Below, piece after piece: positions 7,090-15,217 of a DNA stretch of 27,376 nt. The stretch spans positions 1 through 27,376 of the forward strand of contig DYHU01000011.1 in assembly GCA_020724025.1 (NCBI GenBank). Direction: 5' to 3'. Made by a program: the position numbers and the translations under genes. The stretch's first letter is position 1. Each line of letters starts with the position of its first letter. Source of the DNA: Syntrophorhabdus sp. (GTDB lineage: Bacteria; Desulfobacterota; BSN033; UBA1163). The notes under the pieces were generated by a model. It was given only the letters and a program-made list of their open reading frames with translations, was not told the origin of the DNA and did no database searches.

Positions 7090-8423
7090 TGTACGAAAAA
7101 GGTTTTAAGCTGGGTGAGGATGCCATCCTTCTTCAACCCATTCAAAAAACCGGGAGGTCGTTCTATCTCACCCTCTTCATTCTGGTTGCGGTTATCCTCT
7201 GGGCGGTCGTTGCTTATCTTTATCAATATCGAGACGGTCTGGGCGTCACCGGGCTCTCAAGGCCCATCTTCTGGGGAGTCTATATTACCAACTTCGTCTT
7301 CTTCATCGGCATCAGCCATGCGGGAACTCTCATCTCCGCCATCCTCCGGCTTGCCAAGGCCGAATGGCGAAGGTCCATTACCCGATCCGCAGAAGTCATA
7401 ACCGTCCTCGTCCTCTTCTTCGGTGTGGGCAACATCCTGATGGACCTGGGAAGACCGGACCGCATGCTCAATATTCTTCAATACCCTCATTTCCAATCTC
7501 CCCTGCTCTGGGATGTTTTGAGTATCACCGTCTATTTAGCCGCCAGTTCGATCTATCTCTACCTCCCGTTGATTCCGGATATCGCCATTCTCAGAGACCA
7601 TGGGGGCAGATATCAATGGTTTTACCGGATCCTTGCCCTGGGCTGGAAGGGAACGGAAAAACAGCGCCACCTTCTGGAAAAAGGGATTGCCTTTATGGCG
7701 ATCCTCGTCATTCCTGTTGCCGTCTCCGTCCACACGGTCGTCTCCTTTGTCTTCGCCATGACCATTCAGCCCATGTGGCACTCAGCCATCTTCGGCCCCT
7801 ATTTTGTCTGCGGTGCCATCTTTTCAGGGATCGCCGCCCTGATCGTGGCAATGAACCTGATTCGTAAAGTCTATCATCTTGAGGATTATCTGAGACCCAT
7901 CCATTTTAACAATCTGGGGATCCTCCTCCTCGTGATGGCTCTTCTCTGGTTCTATTTCACCTTTACGGAATATCTCACCACCTTTTACGGAGGGGAGCCC
8001 ATCCATATGACCATCTTCTGGACCAAGTTTACCGGAAAATTTGCTCCCTACTTCTGGGGGATGTTCCTCTTCTGTTTTATCATTCCGCTGCCGATCCTCA
8101 GCTTGAGAAAAACCCGGACACCCTACGGGACATTGATCGCATCGATCTCGGTCATCATCGGGATGTGGTTGGAGCGATATGTGATCGTCGTTCCCACGCT
8201 CACCAACCCCAGGCTTCCCAGTGAGGCGGTCCGCTATTTCCCCACCTGGGTGGAATGGTCCGTATTCGCAGGCTGTGTCTCGTTCTTCATTCTTCTCTAC
8301 ATGATCTTTACCAAATTCTTTCCCATTGTCTCCATCTGGGAGGTGAGGGAGGGAAGGGAGAAATCGATGGCCGAAGTCCAGGAGCGAATCAAAACCTATC
8401 TCCCCGGGATTGGAGTCGAATAA
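7089..8423 (+). CDS. qrcD: NrfD-family membrane subunit, QrcD-like
   Basis: A 444-residue protein with about ten transmembrane helices. Family marks are FWGVYITNFVFFIGISHAG near residue 56, DLGRPDRMLNI near 118, and the C-terminal ERYVIVVPTL...YFPTWVEW segment typical of QrcD/ActC-type NrfD proteins. As last gene of the four-gene set it is the probable menaquinone site of the complex; Qrc reduces menaquinone with electrons from periplasmic type I cytochrome c3. ATG 7089 overlaps the preceding stop by one base, and a GTG at 7086 is an alternative start. The NrfD protein at 20930 resembles this one more than the DsrP-like protein at 1777. Confidence 0.87.
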   Translation: MYEKGFKLGEDAILLQPIQKTGRSFYLTLFILVAVILWAVVAYLYQYRDGLGVTGLSRPIFWGVYITNFVFFIGISHAGTLISAILRLAKAEWRRSITRSAEVITVLVLFFGVGNILMDLGRPDRMLNILQYPHFQSPLLWDVLSITVYLAASSIYLYLPLIPDIAILRDHGGRYQWFYRILALGWKGTEKQRHLLEKGIAFMAILVIPVAVSVHTVVSFVFAMTIQPMWHSAIFGPYFVCGAIFSGIAALIVAMNLIRKVYHLEDYLRPIHFNNLGILLLVMALLWFYFTFTEYLTTFYGGEPIHMTIFWTKFTGKFAPYFWGMFLFCFIIPLPILSLRKTRTPYGTLIASISVIIGMWLERYVIVVPTLTNPRLPSEAVRYFPTWVEWSVFAGCVSFFILLYMIFTKFFPIVSIWEVREGREKSMAEVQERIKTYLPGIGVE

Positions 8424-8437
8424 ACATCAATAGTCAA

Positions 8438-8724
8438 TGATCAGTTATCAATGGCCAATGATGAATGCAAAAAAGATGAGCGGAACATGAGTGATTACAA
8501 GGAGGGGTTTTATTGTTAATTGCTAATGTAGTGCGTCCAACGCTTCTTTACATAATTTCCGAAGCCGTCATTCCCGCGAAAGCGGGAATCCAGATTGAAA
8601 ATACTGGATTCCCCCGTATCAAGTACGGGGCAGGCTAAGTCAAGCCCGGAATGACAGTCAAAGTAAAGGGACTTTTGACGCAGTACACTAATTGCTAACT
8701 GGCCATTGAACATTTTTCATTGAT
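8438..8724. repeat. Nested palindromic repeat cluster in a 320-base gene-free gap
   Basis: No gene lies between 8424 and 8743. TCAATGGCCA (8448-8457) and TGGCCATTGA (8700-8709) form an outer pair. Inside, sequences around TTAATTGCTAAT...TGCGTCCAA (about 8515-8543) and TTGACGCAGTACACTAATTG (about 8675-8694) form an imperfect second pair. The centre holds GTCATTCCCGCGAAAGCGGG (8567-8586) and CCCCGTATCAAGTACGGGG (about 8613). It reads as one repeat inserted into another. Confidence 0.65.
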
Positions 8725-8743
8725 CTTTTCAACGGAGATCCCT

Positions 8744-9928
8744 ATGATTAGGAAAGCTATTATTGTCGCCGGAGCCGTTTCCCTCCTCATCGCCTCATCT
8801 GTCATTTCTCAGACTCCCTTCCCCGATGATCCGGCCAAAGGGGCGCGCCTCTTTGTAAACAAGGGGTGCGTTAAATGTCATGCCCTCAAAGGGGAAGGAG
8901 GAAAGACCGGTCCGGATCTCGGCAAAATCGATCTGGGCGATACCCAGCTCGATCTGGCCGCCAAACTCTGGAATCACATTCCCTCGATGGTGGCCGGCAT
9001 TGAGAGGGCAAAGATTTTGAAACCCGATCTCACAGGGGAAGAGCTCGGCTCCATCGCCGCCTATCTCTACTTCCTTAAATACTTTGATGAACCCGGGGAT
9101 GCAACCAAGGGTAAGTTCCTTTTTAATGAGAAAGGCTGTATGGCATGCCACCCGCTTACGGGAAAGGGGAAAAGGGGAGAATCGGGTCTGGACGGATTCC
9201 CACAGAATATCTCTCCGGTCTTTTTAAGTATGGAGATCTGGAACCACGGTCCGGATATGATTGCCAACATGGTCAAACTCGGGATCAAGTGGCCCGAATT
9301 CAAAGAGACCGAGATGATTGACCTCCTCGAATATATTAAAACCAACGCAAAGGGACCGAAAGAGGTCGCCTATATTACGCCGGGAAATCCGAAAGAAGGG
9401 AGAAAGATATTTCTTTCGAAGGGATGCGGTGAATGTCACCCCGTTCATGGAGAAAAGGCCTCTCCCGGTGGAATCGATCTCTCGAAAAGGTCAAAGGCTT
9501 ATTACCGGAGTCTCACCCGTGTCGCCTCCACGATGTGGAACAAAGGGCCGACGGTCCTGGCTAAAATGTCCCAGACCAAAACCGGCATCCCGAAGTTTAC
9601 ACCGAAAGAGATGGCCGATCTCATCTCCTATCTTTATTTCCTCCATTTTATCGATGAGACGGGCAATCCGGTCAATGGGAAAAAAATGTTTTCAAATCTC
9701 GTATGTGTGAGGTGTCACGGTCTGGATGGGAAGCGGGGAGAGTTGATGCACATCGATCTCTCAAAATATCAGGGCGCAACCAATCCCATGGAGATTGCCG
9801 CGGGCATCTGGAATCATAGCGTGGAGATCCGCAGGGCGACAGTGGAAAAAGGAATCCCATGGCCCAGGTTTAAAAAGGGGGAGATGGCTGACCTCCTCGA
9901 ATATCTACGGAGCCCGAAGAAAAAATAG
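8744..9928 (+). CDS. Exported cytochrome c with four tandem monohaem domains
   Basis: A 394-residue protein with a signal peptide (about residues 1-23) and four CxxCH motifs at 42-46, 132-136, 228-232 and 321-325, a regular spacing of about 90-96 residues. Each unit looks like a class I cytochrome c domain: KGxxLFxxKGCxxCH, then a WNHxPxM-like segment likely to carry the axial Met, then EMxDLxxYxYFLxYFDE. In unit three the WNH segment reads WNKGPTVLAKM and in unit four WNHSVEI, so the ligand there is less clear. It is followed by a paralogue at 10047. A soluble electron conduit between membrane complexes is the likely role. ATG 8744 is chosen because GGAG lies 6 bases upstream; a TTG at 8720 lies in the repeat. 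Confidence 0.87.
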   Translation: MIRKAIIVAGAVSLLIASSVISQTPFPDDPAKGARLFVNKGCVKCHALKGEGGKTGPDLGKIDLGDTQLDLAAKLWNHIPSMVAGIERAKILKPDLTGEELGSIAAYLYFLKYFDEPGDATKGKFLFNEKGCMACHPLTGKGKRGESGLDGFPQNISPVFLSMEIWNHGPDMIANMVKLGIKWPEFKETEMIDLLEYIKTNAKGPKEVAYITPGNPKEGRKIFLSKGCGECHPVHGEKASPGGIDLSKRSKAYYRSLTRVASTMWNKGPTVLAKMSQTKTGIPKFTPKEMADLISYLYFLHFIDETGNPVNGKKMFSNLVCVRCHGLDGKRGELMHIDLSKYQGATNPMEIAAGIWNHSVEIRRATVEKGIPWPRFKKGEMADLLEYLRSPKKK

Positions 9929-9932
9929 AATT

Positions 9933-10032
9933 GCACCCCTCACCTCGGTTGCGAGTCGAAGCGACCTGCCCCCTCTCCCCAGTGGCACAGGCGTGACGCC
10001 TGTGGCCACCAGAGAGGGATGGGGTGAGGGGG
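9933..10032. repeat. CACCCCTCACC...GGTGAGGGG palindromic repeat
   Basis: CACCCCTCACC at the left and GGGGTGAGGGG at the right form the outer arms; CCCTCTCC and AGAGAGGG form a second pair; an inner stem pairs GTGGCACAGGCG with CGCCTGTGGCCAC (one extra base). It sits between the paralogous tandem-domain cytochromes and is related in base pattern to the repeat at 14261. Confidence 0.65.
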
Positions 10033-10046
10033 AAAGGGATTAAAAG

Positions 10047-11204
10047 ATGAACCGCCTCTCAGTGTTAACGTTTTTCCTTTTATTAGGGACCGGATCCATT
10101 CTGTGGAATCAGGCTATGGGAGTTGAGAAAGGGAGTGGATACATCCTCCCGGGAGAGATCAAGGAGGGATGGAAGGTCTTCACAACGAAACGTTGCGGGG
10201 CCTGTCACGCCATATGGGGAGAGGGAGGCAAGGGAGGGCCCGACCTTGGAATCCTGCCGAAATCTTATGTCAGCCCGGCCCAACTTGCGGCTCTGATGTG
10301 GAACCACGGACCGGAGATGTGGGGGAAGATGTCCGCCCAGAGAATCCCCCTCCGGAAAATTGAGAAGAAGGAGATGGCCGATCTCTTTGCTTTTCTTTAT
10401 TTCATCCGATACATGGATGAACCCGGAGACGCTAAAAAAGGAAAGACCCTGATGGAGGCCAAGGGGTGCGGGAAATGCCATACTGTTACGGAAGGAGCCA
10501 AGGTTGATCTCGGTCGCTGGGGAATGTATACCAACCCCATTCTCTGGGCCCAGATGATGTGGAACCATGAACCCCAGATGGAACAGGCGATGAAGAAGAA
10601 GGGTTTGCCATGGGTTGAATTCAAGGAAAACGAAATGGCAGACCTCATCGCCTATATCCGGAGCCTGAGCGGGACGGTTGAAAAGATCTACCTCTCTCCG
10701 GGGGATCCCCGGTCCGGTGAAAAACTCTTTTCTCAGAAAGGATGCATCCGCTGTCACATCCCGTCAGGAGAACTCGATCTGGGCAGGAAAAAGGATTTCC
10801 CTCGAACACTTGCCCAATTGGCCGGGATGATGTGGAATCACTCCCGCGAGATGTGGAAGGGAATGATGGAGAAAGGAATGGATCGTCCCCTGCTCACGCC
10901 CCAGGAGATGGCCGATCTGGTTGCCCATCTCTTCTCCACACGGTACTTTGATGAACCAGGAGACCCCAACAGGGGAAAAGCCATCTTCAGCAACAAACAG
11001 TGCCATCTCTGCCATGGGAAAGGAAAGAAACCCGATCTCTCCATCCTGAAAGGCCAGATCTCCCCTATCCTAATGGCCCAGACCATGTGGAACCATGGAC
11101 CGGAGATGCTGGATAAGATGAGAAAGACGAAGGTTCCCTGGCAGAAAATCGACGGGAAAGAGATGGTGGATTTAATGGAGTATCTCAATCGAGGAATGCC
11201 CTGA
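10047..11204 (+). CDS. Exported cytochrome c with four tandem monohaem domains (paralogue of 8744)
   Basis: A 385-residue protein with a signal peptide (about residues 1-25) and CxxCH motifs at 50-54, 141-145, 233-237 and 319-323. All four units keep the MWNHxPxM/MWNHSREM segment and the EMADLxAxLYFxRYxDEPGD end, so it is more regular than the protein at 8744, which it clearly resembles. The pair gives eight haems in series-like domains and probably arose by gene duplication after the four-domain array had formed. It precedes the cyclic-nucleotide-domain gene and the Rieske/b genes, making it a plausible electron partner of that complex. AAAGGGAT upstream supports the start. Confidence 0.87.
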   Translation: MNRLSVLTFFLLLGTGSILWNQAMGVEKGSGYILPGEIKEGWKVFTTKRCGACHAIWGEGGKGGPDLGILPKSYVSPAQLAALMWNHGPEMWGKMSAQRIPLRKIEKKEMADLFAFLYFIRYMDEPGDAKKGKTLMEAKGCGKCHTVTEGAKVDLGRWGMYTNPILWAQMMWNHEPQMEQAMKKKGLPWVEFKENEMADLIAYIRSLSGTVEKIYLSPGDPRSGEKLFSQKGCIRCHIPSGELDLGRKKDFPRTLAQLAGMMWNHSREMWKGMMEKGMDRPLLTPQEMADLVAHLFSTRYFDEPGDPNRGKAIFSNKQCHLCHGKGKKPDLSILKGQISPILMAQTMWNHGPEMLDKMRKTKVPWQKIDGKEMVDLMEYLNRGMP

Positions 11205-11208
11205 TGGC

Positions 11209-11262
11209 ATTGCGGATTTCGGATTGCAAATTGCGGATTAGAAAATTTAAAATTTGCAATTA
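11209..11262. repeat. TTGCGGATTTCGGATT-type intergenic repeat
   Basis: ATTGCGGATTTCGGATTGCAAATTGCGGATT contains direct repeats of GCGGATT and is followed by AAAATTTAAAATTTGCAATT, which pairs with the GATTGCAAATT part. Non-coding; no terminator T-tract is seen. Confidence 0.45.
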
Positions 11263-11279
11263 AACCTGAGGAGCATAAG

Positions 11280-11753
11280 ATGGTTTCGGCGGAGTGGTTG
11301 AAAAAGACGGAATTATTTGAAGCATTGAATGAATCGCAATTAAACACCTTGCTTTCACATTCCGGCATTCAATCCTTTTCGGAAAAGGAGATGATCTTCC
11401 GTCAGGGAGAGGAAGCAACCCATCTCTATATCCTCATTCAAGGAGCCATTGATCTCACCGTGAAGGCAAAGGAACAGATTGATTTCATGACCTCCAAGAT
11501 CGAAAAGGAAGGGGCGGTCTTCGGGACCGCCGCCCTGATGGAGCCTTATCAATATAATGTCACAGCCACCTGTTTAAAGCCCTCAGAGGTGCTGGTCATT
11601 GAAGCTGGCCCGTTGAGAAGAACCATGGAAAAGGATCCGGCGATGGGAATGGAGGTTATGAGGAAGCTGGCTTCCATCTATTTCAATCGTCTCAATGACT
11701 TGCGGGCAGGAGTTTCGAACCTTTTCAAAATTTTTAAAATCAAAACACCATGA
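11280..11753 (+). CDS. Cyclic-nucleotide-binding-domain protein without DNA-binding domain
   Basis: A 157-residue protein made almost entirely of a CRP/PKA-type nucleotide-binding beta-barrel: LFEALNESQLNTLL entry helix, FRQGEEATHLYILIQGAIDLTV, FGTAALMEPYQYNVTATC and a final helix region. The usual phosphate-binding FGE...R..(S/T)A cassette is altered to FGTAALMEPYQYNVTA, so the canonical Glu and Arg are not obvious and ligand binding is uncertain. There is no helix-turn-helix, so it is not a CRP-type regulator. Its stop overlaps the start of the flavoprotein at 11750 (ATGA), implying equimolar synthesis and perhaps physical association. It may be a regulatory subunit of the flavoprotein or Rieske/b complex (inference). 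A strong GAGGAG precedes the start. Confidence 0.82.
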   Translation: MVSAEWLKKTELFEALNESQLNTLLSHSGIQSFSEKEMIFRQGEEATHLYILIQGAIDLTVKAKEQIDFMTSKIEKEGAVFGTAALMEPYQYNVTATCLKPSEVLVIEAGPLRRTMEKDPAMGMEVMRKLASIYFNRLNDLRAGVSNLFKIFKIKTP

Positions 11754-13510
11754 AAGAAACCGTTCTCACCCGATTTCGTATCCAGGTTCCAGATCAACAC
11801 TGGTTTGAGGAGAATATCGGATGCGAGAATGCCTGCCCGGTCAATACCCGAGCCCATCAATATATCTCAGCCATCGTCAATGAAGATTATGACCGCGCCT
11901 TTGAGATCAATCGAGAGGATAACCTCTTCCCCGCGATTTTAGGCCGGATCTGCATCCATCCCTGTGAAGAAAAGTGTCGAAGAGGCCTCCTCGTCGATCA
12001 ACCCATCTCCATCTGCTCATTAAAGAGGGCCTCTGCTGACCATAAAACTTTTTCCCCTCAATACGAAAAGGTCATAAGAAAAGGAGACAAAAAGATTGCC
12101 ATCATCGGCGCCGGTCCGTCCGGACTTTCCGCAGCGAATGATCTGACAAGAATCGGTTATTCCGTTGCGATTTACGAGACTTTTTCAATTCCCGGTGGGA
12201 TGCTCAATGTTGGTATCCCTCCTTACCGCCTCCCCCGAGAAGTGGTGAGCCAGGCGATTGATGAGGTGAGGCGATTGGGAGTGGAGATCCTCGCCGGGAC
12301 CCCCATTGGAAAAGAACTAAATTTGGAAAGATTGAAAGAAAAGTATGACGCCGTCTATATTGCCGCTGGCGCCCATAAGGCTGAAAAATTGCACATTCCA
12401 GGAGAGGACCTTCAAGGTGTGATTCACGGTGTGACCTTTATGCAAATGCTGAATCTGGGGGAGGAGTTGAAGATCGGCCAAAGAGTGGCGGTGGTGGGAG
12501 GAGGAAATACGGCCATGGATGCGGCCCGTTCTTCCTTACGATTGGGGGCGAAGGAAGTGCTCATCCTCTACCGGAGATCGAGAGAAGAAATGCCAGTGGA
12601 CCTGAGGGAACTGGAGCAGGTGGAGGAGGAAGGGATCAAGGTTCATTTCCTCACACAACCGATACAGGCCCTCTCCCGAGATGGAATAAAAGTTTCTGGA
12701 GTTCGATGTATTCGAAATCGATTGGGTGAACCTGAGAAGGATGGCCGCAGAAGGCCGATCCCCATTGATGGATCTGAATTTGATATCAACATTGATCTCC
12801 TGATTCCTGCAGTGAGTCAATCCCCTGATATCTCTTTCCTTCCTGAAGAGATTGGTTTCGAAATATCCAGATGGGACCGTCTGGCCGTCAATCCGGAAAC
12901 CTTTGAGACGAATGTCAAAGGCATCTTTGCCGGTGGAGACTTTGTCACAGGCCCAAGGGATGTGATCAGGGTGATTGCCGATGGAAGGAAGGCGGCCCTC
13001 TCCATTCACTCCTACCTGAGTGGCGAAACGTTCGGAAAGAAGCCTGGTTACTTCACCTCTATCCCAGAGGTGAAAGTCGATCCGGATCTGGAAAAGATAC
13101 CAAGACAAAAAATGGACACCGTTCCCGTAAGGGAAAGAAAGTCAATAGATAGAGAAGTGGAATTGGGCTTCTCGAAAGAGGCGGCGGTCAAAGAAGCCAC
13201 GCGATGCCTCCAATGCCACATCTTCACCATCTTCGATCGGACGAAATGCATTCTTTGCGGTGGGTGTGTGGATATCTGCCCAAAATCCTGTTTCCGGATG
13301 GCCAGACTCGATGAGATCGAAGGGGATGGAAAGCTCTCAAAATTAGTCAAATCCCTGTACGGGGTGTCCTACGAAGAAGCGGAGAAACTTAACTTAGCCA
13401 CTGTCATATTCAAAGATCAATCCCGCTGTATCCAGTGTGCCCTCTGTGCCAAACGATGCCCCACTGGTACGATTACTATGGAGGAATATCACAGGCAATC
13501 TGGACCTTAG
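11750..13510 (+). CDS. GltD-like FAD/NAD(P) oxidoreductase with N- and C-terminal Fe-S domains
   Basis: A 586-residue cytoplasmic flavoprotein. The N-terminal cysteine region (C25, C29, C68, C72, C76) is the Fe-S domain found in glutamate synthase small subunits. An FAD motif GAGPSG lies at 120-125 and a second nucleotide motif [13 protein letters not shown] at about 248-260, followed by YRRSREEMP, typical of NADPH-using GltD relatives. After about residue 480 a ferredoxin tail adds [11 protein letters not shown] (500-510) and [11 protein letters not shown] (560-570), two probable [4Fe-4S] clusters. No glutamate synthase large subunit is nearby. Instead cytochrome b and Rieske genes follow 14 bases downstream, so it probably links NAD(P)H or ferredoxin to the quinone/Rieske-b complex. 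From memory, some anammox Rieske/b gene clusters also carry an NAD(P) oxidoreductase gene. Confidence 0.85.
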   Translation: MKETVLTRFRIQVPDQHWFEENIGCENACPVNTRAHQYISAIVNEDYDRAFEINREDNLFPAILGRICIHPCEEKCRRGLLVDQPISICSLKRASADHKTFSPQYEKVIRKGDKKIAIIGAGPSGLSAANDLTRIGYSVAIYETFSIPGGMLNVGIPPYRLPREVVSQAIDEVRRLGVEILAGTPIGKELNLERLKEKYDAVYIAAGAHKAEKLHIPGEDLQGVIHGVTFMQMLNLGEELKIGQRVAVVGGGNTAMDAARSSLRLGAKEVLILYRRSREEMPVDLRELEQVEEEGIKVHFLTQPIQALSRDGIKVSGVRCIRNRLGEPEKDGRRRPIPIDGSEFDINIDLLIPAVSQSPDISFLPEEIGFEISRWDRLAVNPETFETNVKGIFAGGDFVTGPRDVIRVIADGRKAALSIHSYLSGETFGKKPGYFTSIPEVKVDPDLEKIPRQKMDTVPVRERKSIDREVELGFSKEAAVKEATRCLQCHIFTIFDRTKCILCGGCVDICPKSCFRMARLDEIEGDGKLSKLVKSLYGVSYEEAEKLNLATVIFKDQSRCIQCALCAKRCPTGTITMEEYHRQSGP

Positions 13511-13524
13511 CGAGAATAAGACAG

Positions 13525-14244
13525 ATGAAGAAAGGAATCCTCCAGCGCATTTCTGAATCAGCCATATGGCGTTCCGTTTTCAGAACGGGAATCCCCGATA
13601 CCGATCTGAAGCGATCCATGCTGATGTTCCATAACTTCTTCCTCCATATCTTCCCCGCAAAGATGAAGCGCCATGGCCTCCGGTTCTCCTACACCTTTTG
13701 TCTCGGGGGGATATCCTGCCTTCTCTTCATCATCCTCACCGTTACGGGAATTCTTTTGATGTTTCTTTACACTCCATCCATTGAAAGGGCCTATTCCGAT
13801 ATGCAGGCTCTTGCCCTCGTCTTCAATGGAAAGATTTTAAGGAACTTACACAGATGGGCCGCCCACGGGATGGTCATGACCGTTTTTCTCCATATGGTCA
13901 GAGTATTTTATACCCGCTCCTACCGGCCTCCGAGGGAATTTAACTGGGTGATCGGCATCGGCCTTCTCATTCTGACCCTCGCCCTCAGCTATACAGGCTA
14001 CCTCCTCCCCTGGGATCAATTGGCTTATTGGGGGATTACCGTGGGAACAACTATTATGACCTATACCCCTTTCCTGGGGAAATATATCCGTTTCTTTTTG
14101 TTAGGGGCTGATGAGGTAGGCCATGAGGCTCTACTTCGTTTCTATGTTTTACACTGCGTGGTTCTCCCTCTTCTGGCTGGACTCTTTATGGCCATTCACT
14201 TCTGGAGGGTTAGAAAGGACGGAGGAATATCGGGACCGCTCTAA
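13525..14244 (+). CDS. Cytochrome b6-type subunit of a Rieske/cytochrome b complex
   Basis: A 239-residue protein with four predicted transmembrane helices, the length of cytochrome b6 plus an N-terminal extension. Haem-ligand histidines are H109 and H123 (NLHRW, FLHMVR) and H210 and H225 (VLHC, AIHFW). The second pair is 15 apart, as in b6, rather than 14 as in mitochondrial cytochrome b. The C-terminus [12 protein letters not shown] is the b6 signature. C59 in the segment FCLGG matches the Cys that covalently holds the extra haem c_n/c_i in b6f and Bacillus-type complexes. ATG 13525 avoids overlap with the flavoprotein; an open frame upstream to 13435 would overlap it by 76 bases and is unlikely. 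Quinol oxidation and reduction at the membrane is the expected role. Confidence 0.9.
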   Translation: MKKGILQRISESAIWRSVFRTGIPDTDLKRSMLMFHNFFLHIFPAKMKRHGLRFSYTFCLGGISCLLFIILTVTGILLMFLYTPSIERAYSDMQALALVFNGKILRNLHRWAAHGMVMTVFLHMVRVFYTRSYRPPREFNWVIGIGLLILTLALSYTGYLLPWDQLAYWGITVGTTIMTYTPFLGKYIRFFLLGADEVGHEALLRFYVLHCVVLPLLAGLFMAIHFWRVRKDGGISGPL

Positions 14245-14254
14245 ATTTCGGATT

Positions 14255-14300
14255 CCCCCCTTCCCCTCTCCCCTGAGGGGAGAGGGGAAGGGTGAGGGGT
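14255..14300. repeat. Perfect 13-bp palindrome between cytochrome b halves
   Basis: TTCCCCTCTCCCC (14261-14273) and GGGGAGAGGGGAA (14277-14289) form a perfect stem with loop TGA, flanked by CCCCCC and GGTGAGGGG. No T-tract follows, so it is a repeat rather than a terminator, although it might affect the ratio of the two subunits. Confidence 0.65.
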
Positions 14301-14318
14301 TTGATTGAAAGGGTAGAA

Positions 14319-14867
14319 ATGACCAGTAAGAATGACGACAAGATTTTCATAAAAGACCCAAATAAAACCTACGGCCTCATGGAGATGGTGGATGGAACTT
14401 CGCCGATGGTGGAGAAGGCGCCGGAGGATACGGTGGAAACCTTCCCCCATTACATCATTCTCCTGACCATCTGCTCTTTAGCCGTCACCTTCGCCCTTTT
14501 GCTTATCTCTCTTTTCTTCGATGCTCCTCTGGAAGATCTCGCCAACCCTCTTGTTACCCCGAATCCTGGAAAGGCGCCCTGGTATTTCACAGGAATTCAG
14601 GAGTTAATCCACTATACAGACAAACCCGTCATCCCCGGGATCATCATCCCCCTGCTCATCATCATCTGGCTCGTTTTGATTCCCTATATCGACCGGAAAC
14701 CCAAGACGAAGCTGGGTCTTCTTTTAAATCGGACCTTGATTGGCGGTGAGAAACGGAAAATATTGATCGTACTATTCACCTCCTTCGTCATCGGAGCCCT
14801 GATCTTCACCGTCATAGGCTCTCTCTTCAGAGGAGAAAACTGGAGCTTCGTCCTACCATGGAGATAA
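14319..14867 (+). CDS. Cytochrome b C-terminal subunit (subunit IV-like)
   Basis: A 182-residue protein with three predicted transmembrane helices (about 46-67, 113-132 and 150-172), matching the split-off C-terminal half of cytochrome b. The quinol-site motif that is PEWY in most family members reads APWY (86-89, in GKAPWYFTGIQEL), so the conserved Glu is absent; E95 in the following IQEL may take its place (inference). With the b6-like protein at 13525 and the Rieske protein at 15218 it makes the core of a split-b quinol:cytochrome complex. ATG 14319 with AAAGGG upstream is preferred; GTG 14292 lies in the preceding repeat. Confidence 0.85.
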   Translation: MTSKNDDKIFIKDPNKTYGLMEMVDGTSPMVEKAPEDTVETFPHYIILLTICSLAVTFALLLISLFFDAPLEDLANPLVTPNPGKAPWYFTGIQELIHYTDKPVIPGIIIPLLIIIWLVLIPYIDRKPKTKLGLLLNRTLIGGEKRKILIVLFTSFVIGALIFTVIGSLFRGENWSFVLPWR

Positions 14868-14881
14868 GAGAAAAAGATAAT

Positions 14882-15192
14882 AATCAAATTCCAAGCACCA
14901 ATACCCAAATAATAACCAAATTTCAATAACCAAAATTTTAGGAAATGGGCCTTGTTTGGCTATTTGGAAATTGGTAATTGGAATTACGTTGAAAATGATA
15001 AAATCTCCTCCCCCCTGGCGGGGGAGGATTAAGGTGGGGGGGCAATCAATGGTGTCCACCCCCACCCTCGCCCTCCCCCATCAAGGGGGAGGGGAATTGT
15101 TACTATTTTCATGGTTCGCGTGTGACGAACCCGTCATGTAAAATTTATTTGGTCCCGCCTTAGCGGGATTGAGATTTGGTTATTGGAATTTA
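14882..15192. repeat. Cluster of palindromic repeats filling a 350-base gap before the Rieske gene
   Basis: No gene is seen between 14868 and 15217. AATTCCAA (14887-14894) and TTGGAATT (14978-14985) pair across AATAACCAAATTTCAATAACC. From about 15004 to 15095, CTCCCCCCTGGCGGGGGAGG and CCTCCCCCATCAAGGGGGAGG form two hairpins with complementary GGTGGGGG/CCCCCACC arms. GTCCCGCCTTAGCGGGATT lies near 15153, and GATTTGGTTATTGGAATTT (about 15171) is again complementary to the first part. These are nested insertions of several repeat families. Confidence 0.6.
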
Positions 15193-15217
15193 AGGAATCG
15201 GAGGCACTGATAAATCG

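Noticed and set aside
8516..8713. Minus-strand ORF in the 8424-8743 gap
   Set aside because: It is made of the palindromic repeat, whose translation (for example HSGLDLACPVLDTGES) is typical of spurious repeat ORFs.
13204..13220. CLQCH motif in the flavoprotein at 11750 as a haem site
   Set aside because: The protein has no signal peptide, and the motif lies just before ferredoxin-type cysteines, so it belongs to the Fe-S region of a cytoplasmic enzyme.
13435..13524. Longer cytochrome b reading frame starting at 13435
   Set aside because: It would overlap the flavoprotein gene by 76 bases and its extra residues do not resemble cytochrome b; ATG 13525 fits the family.
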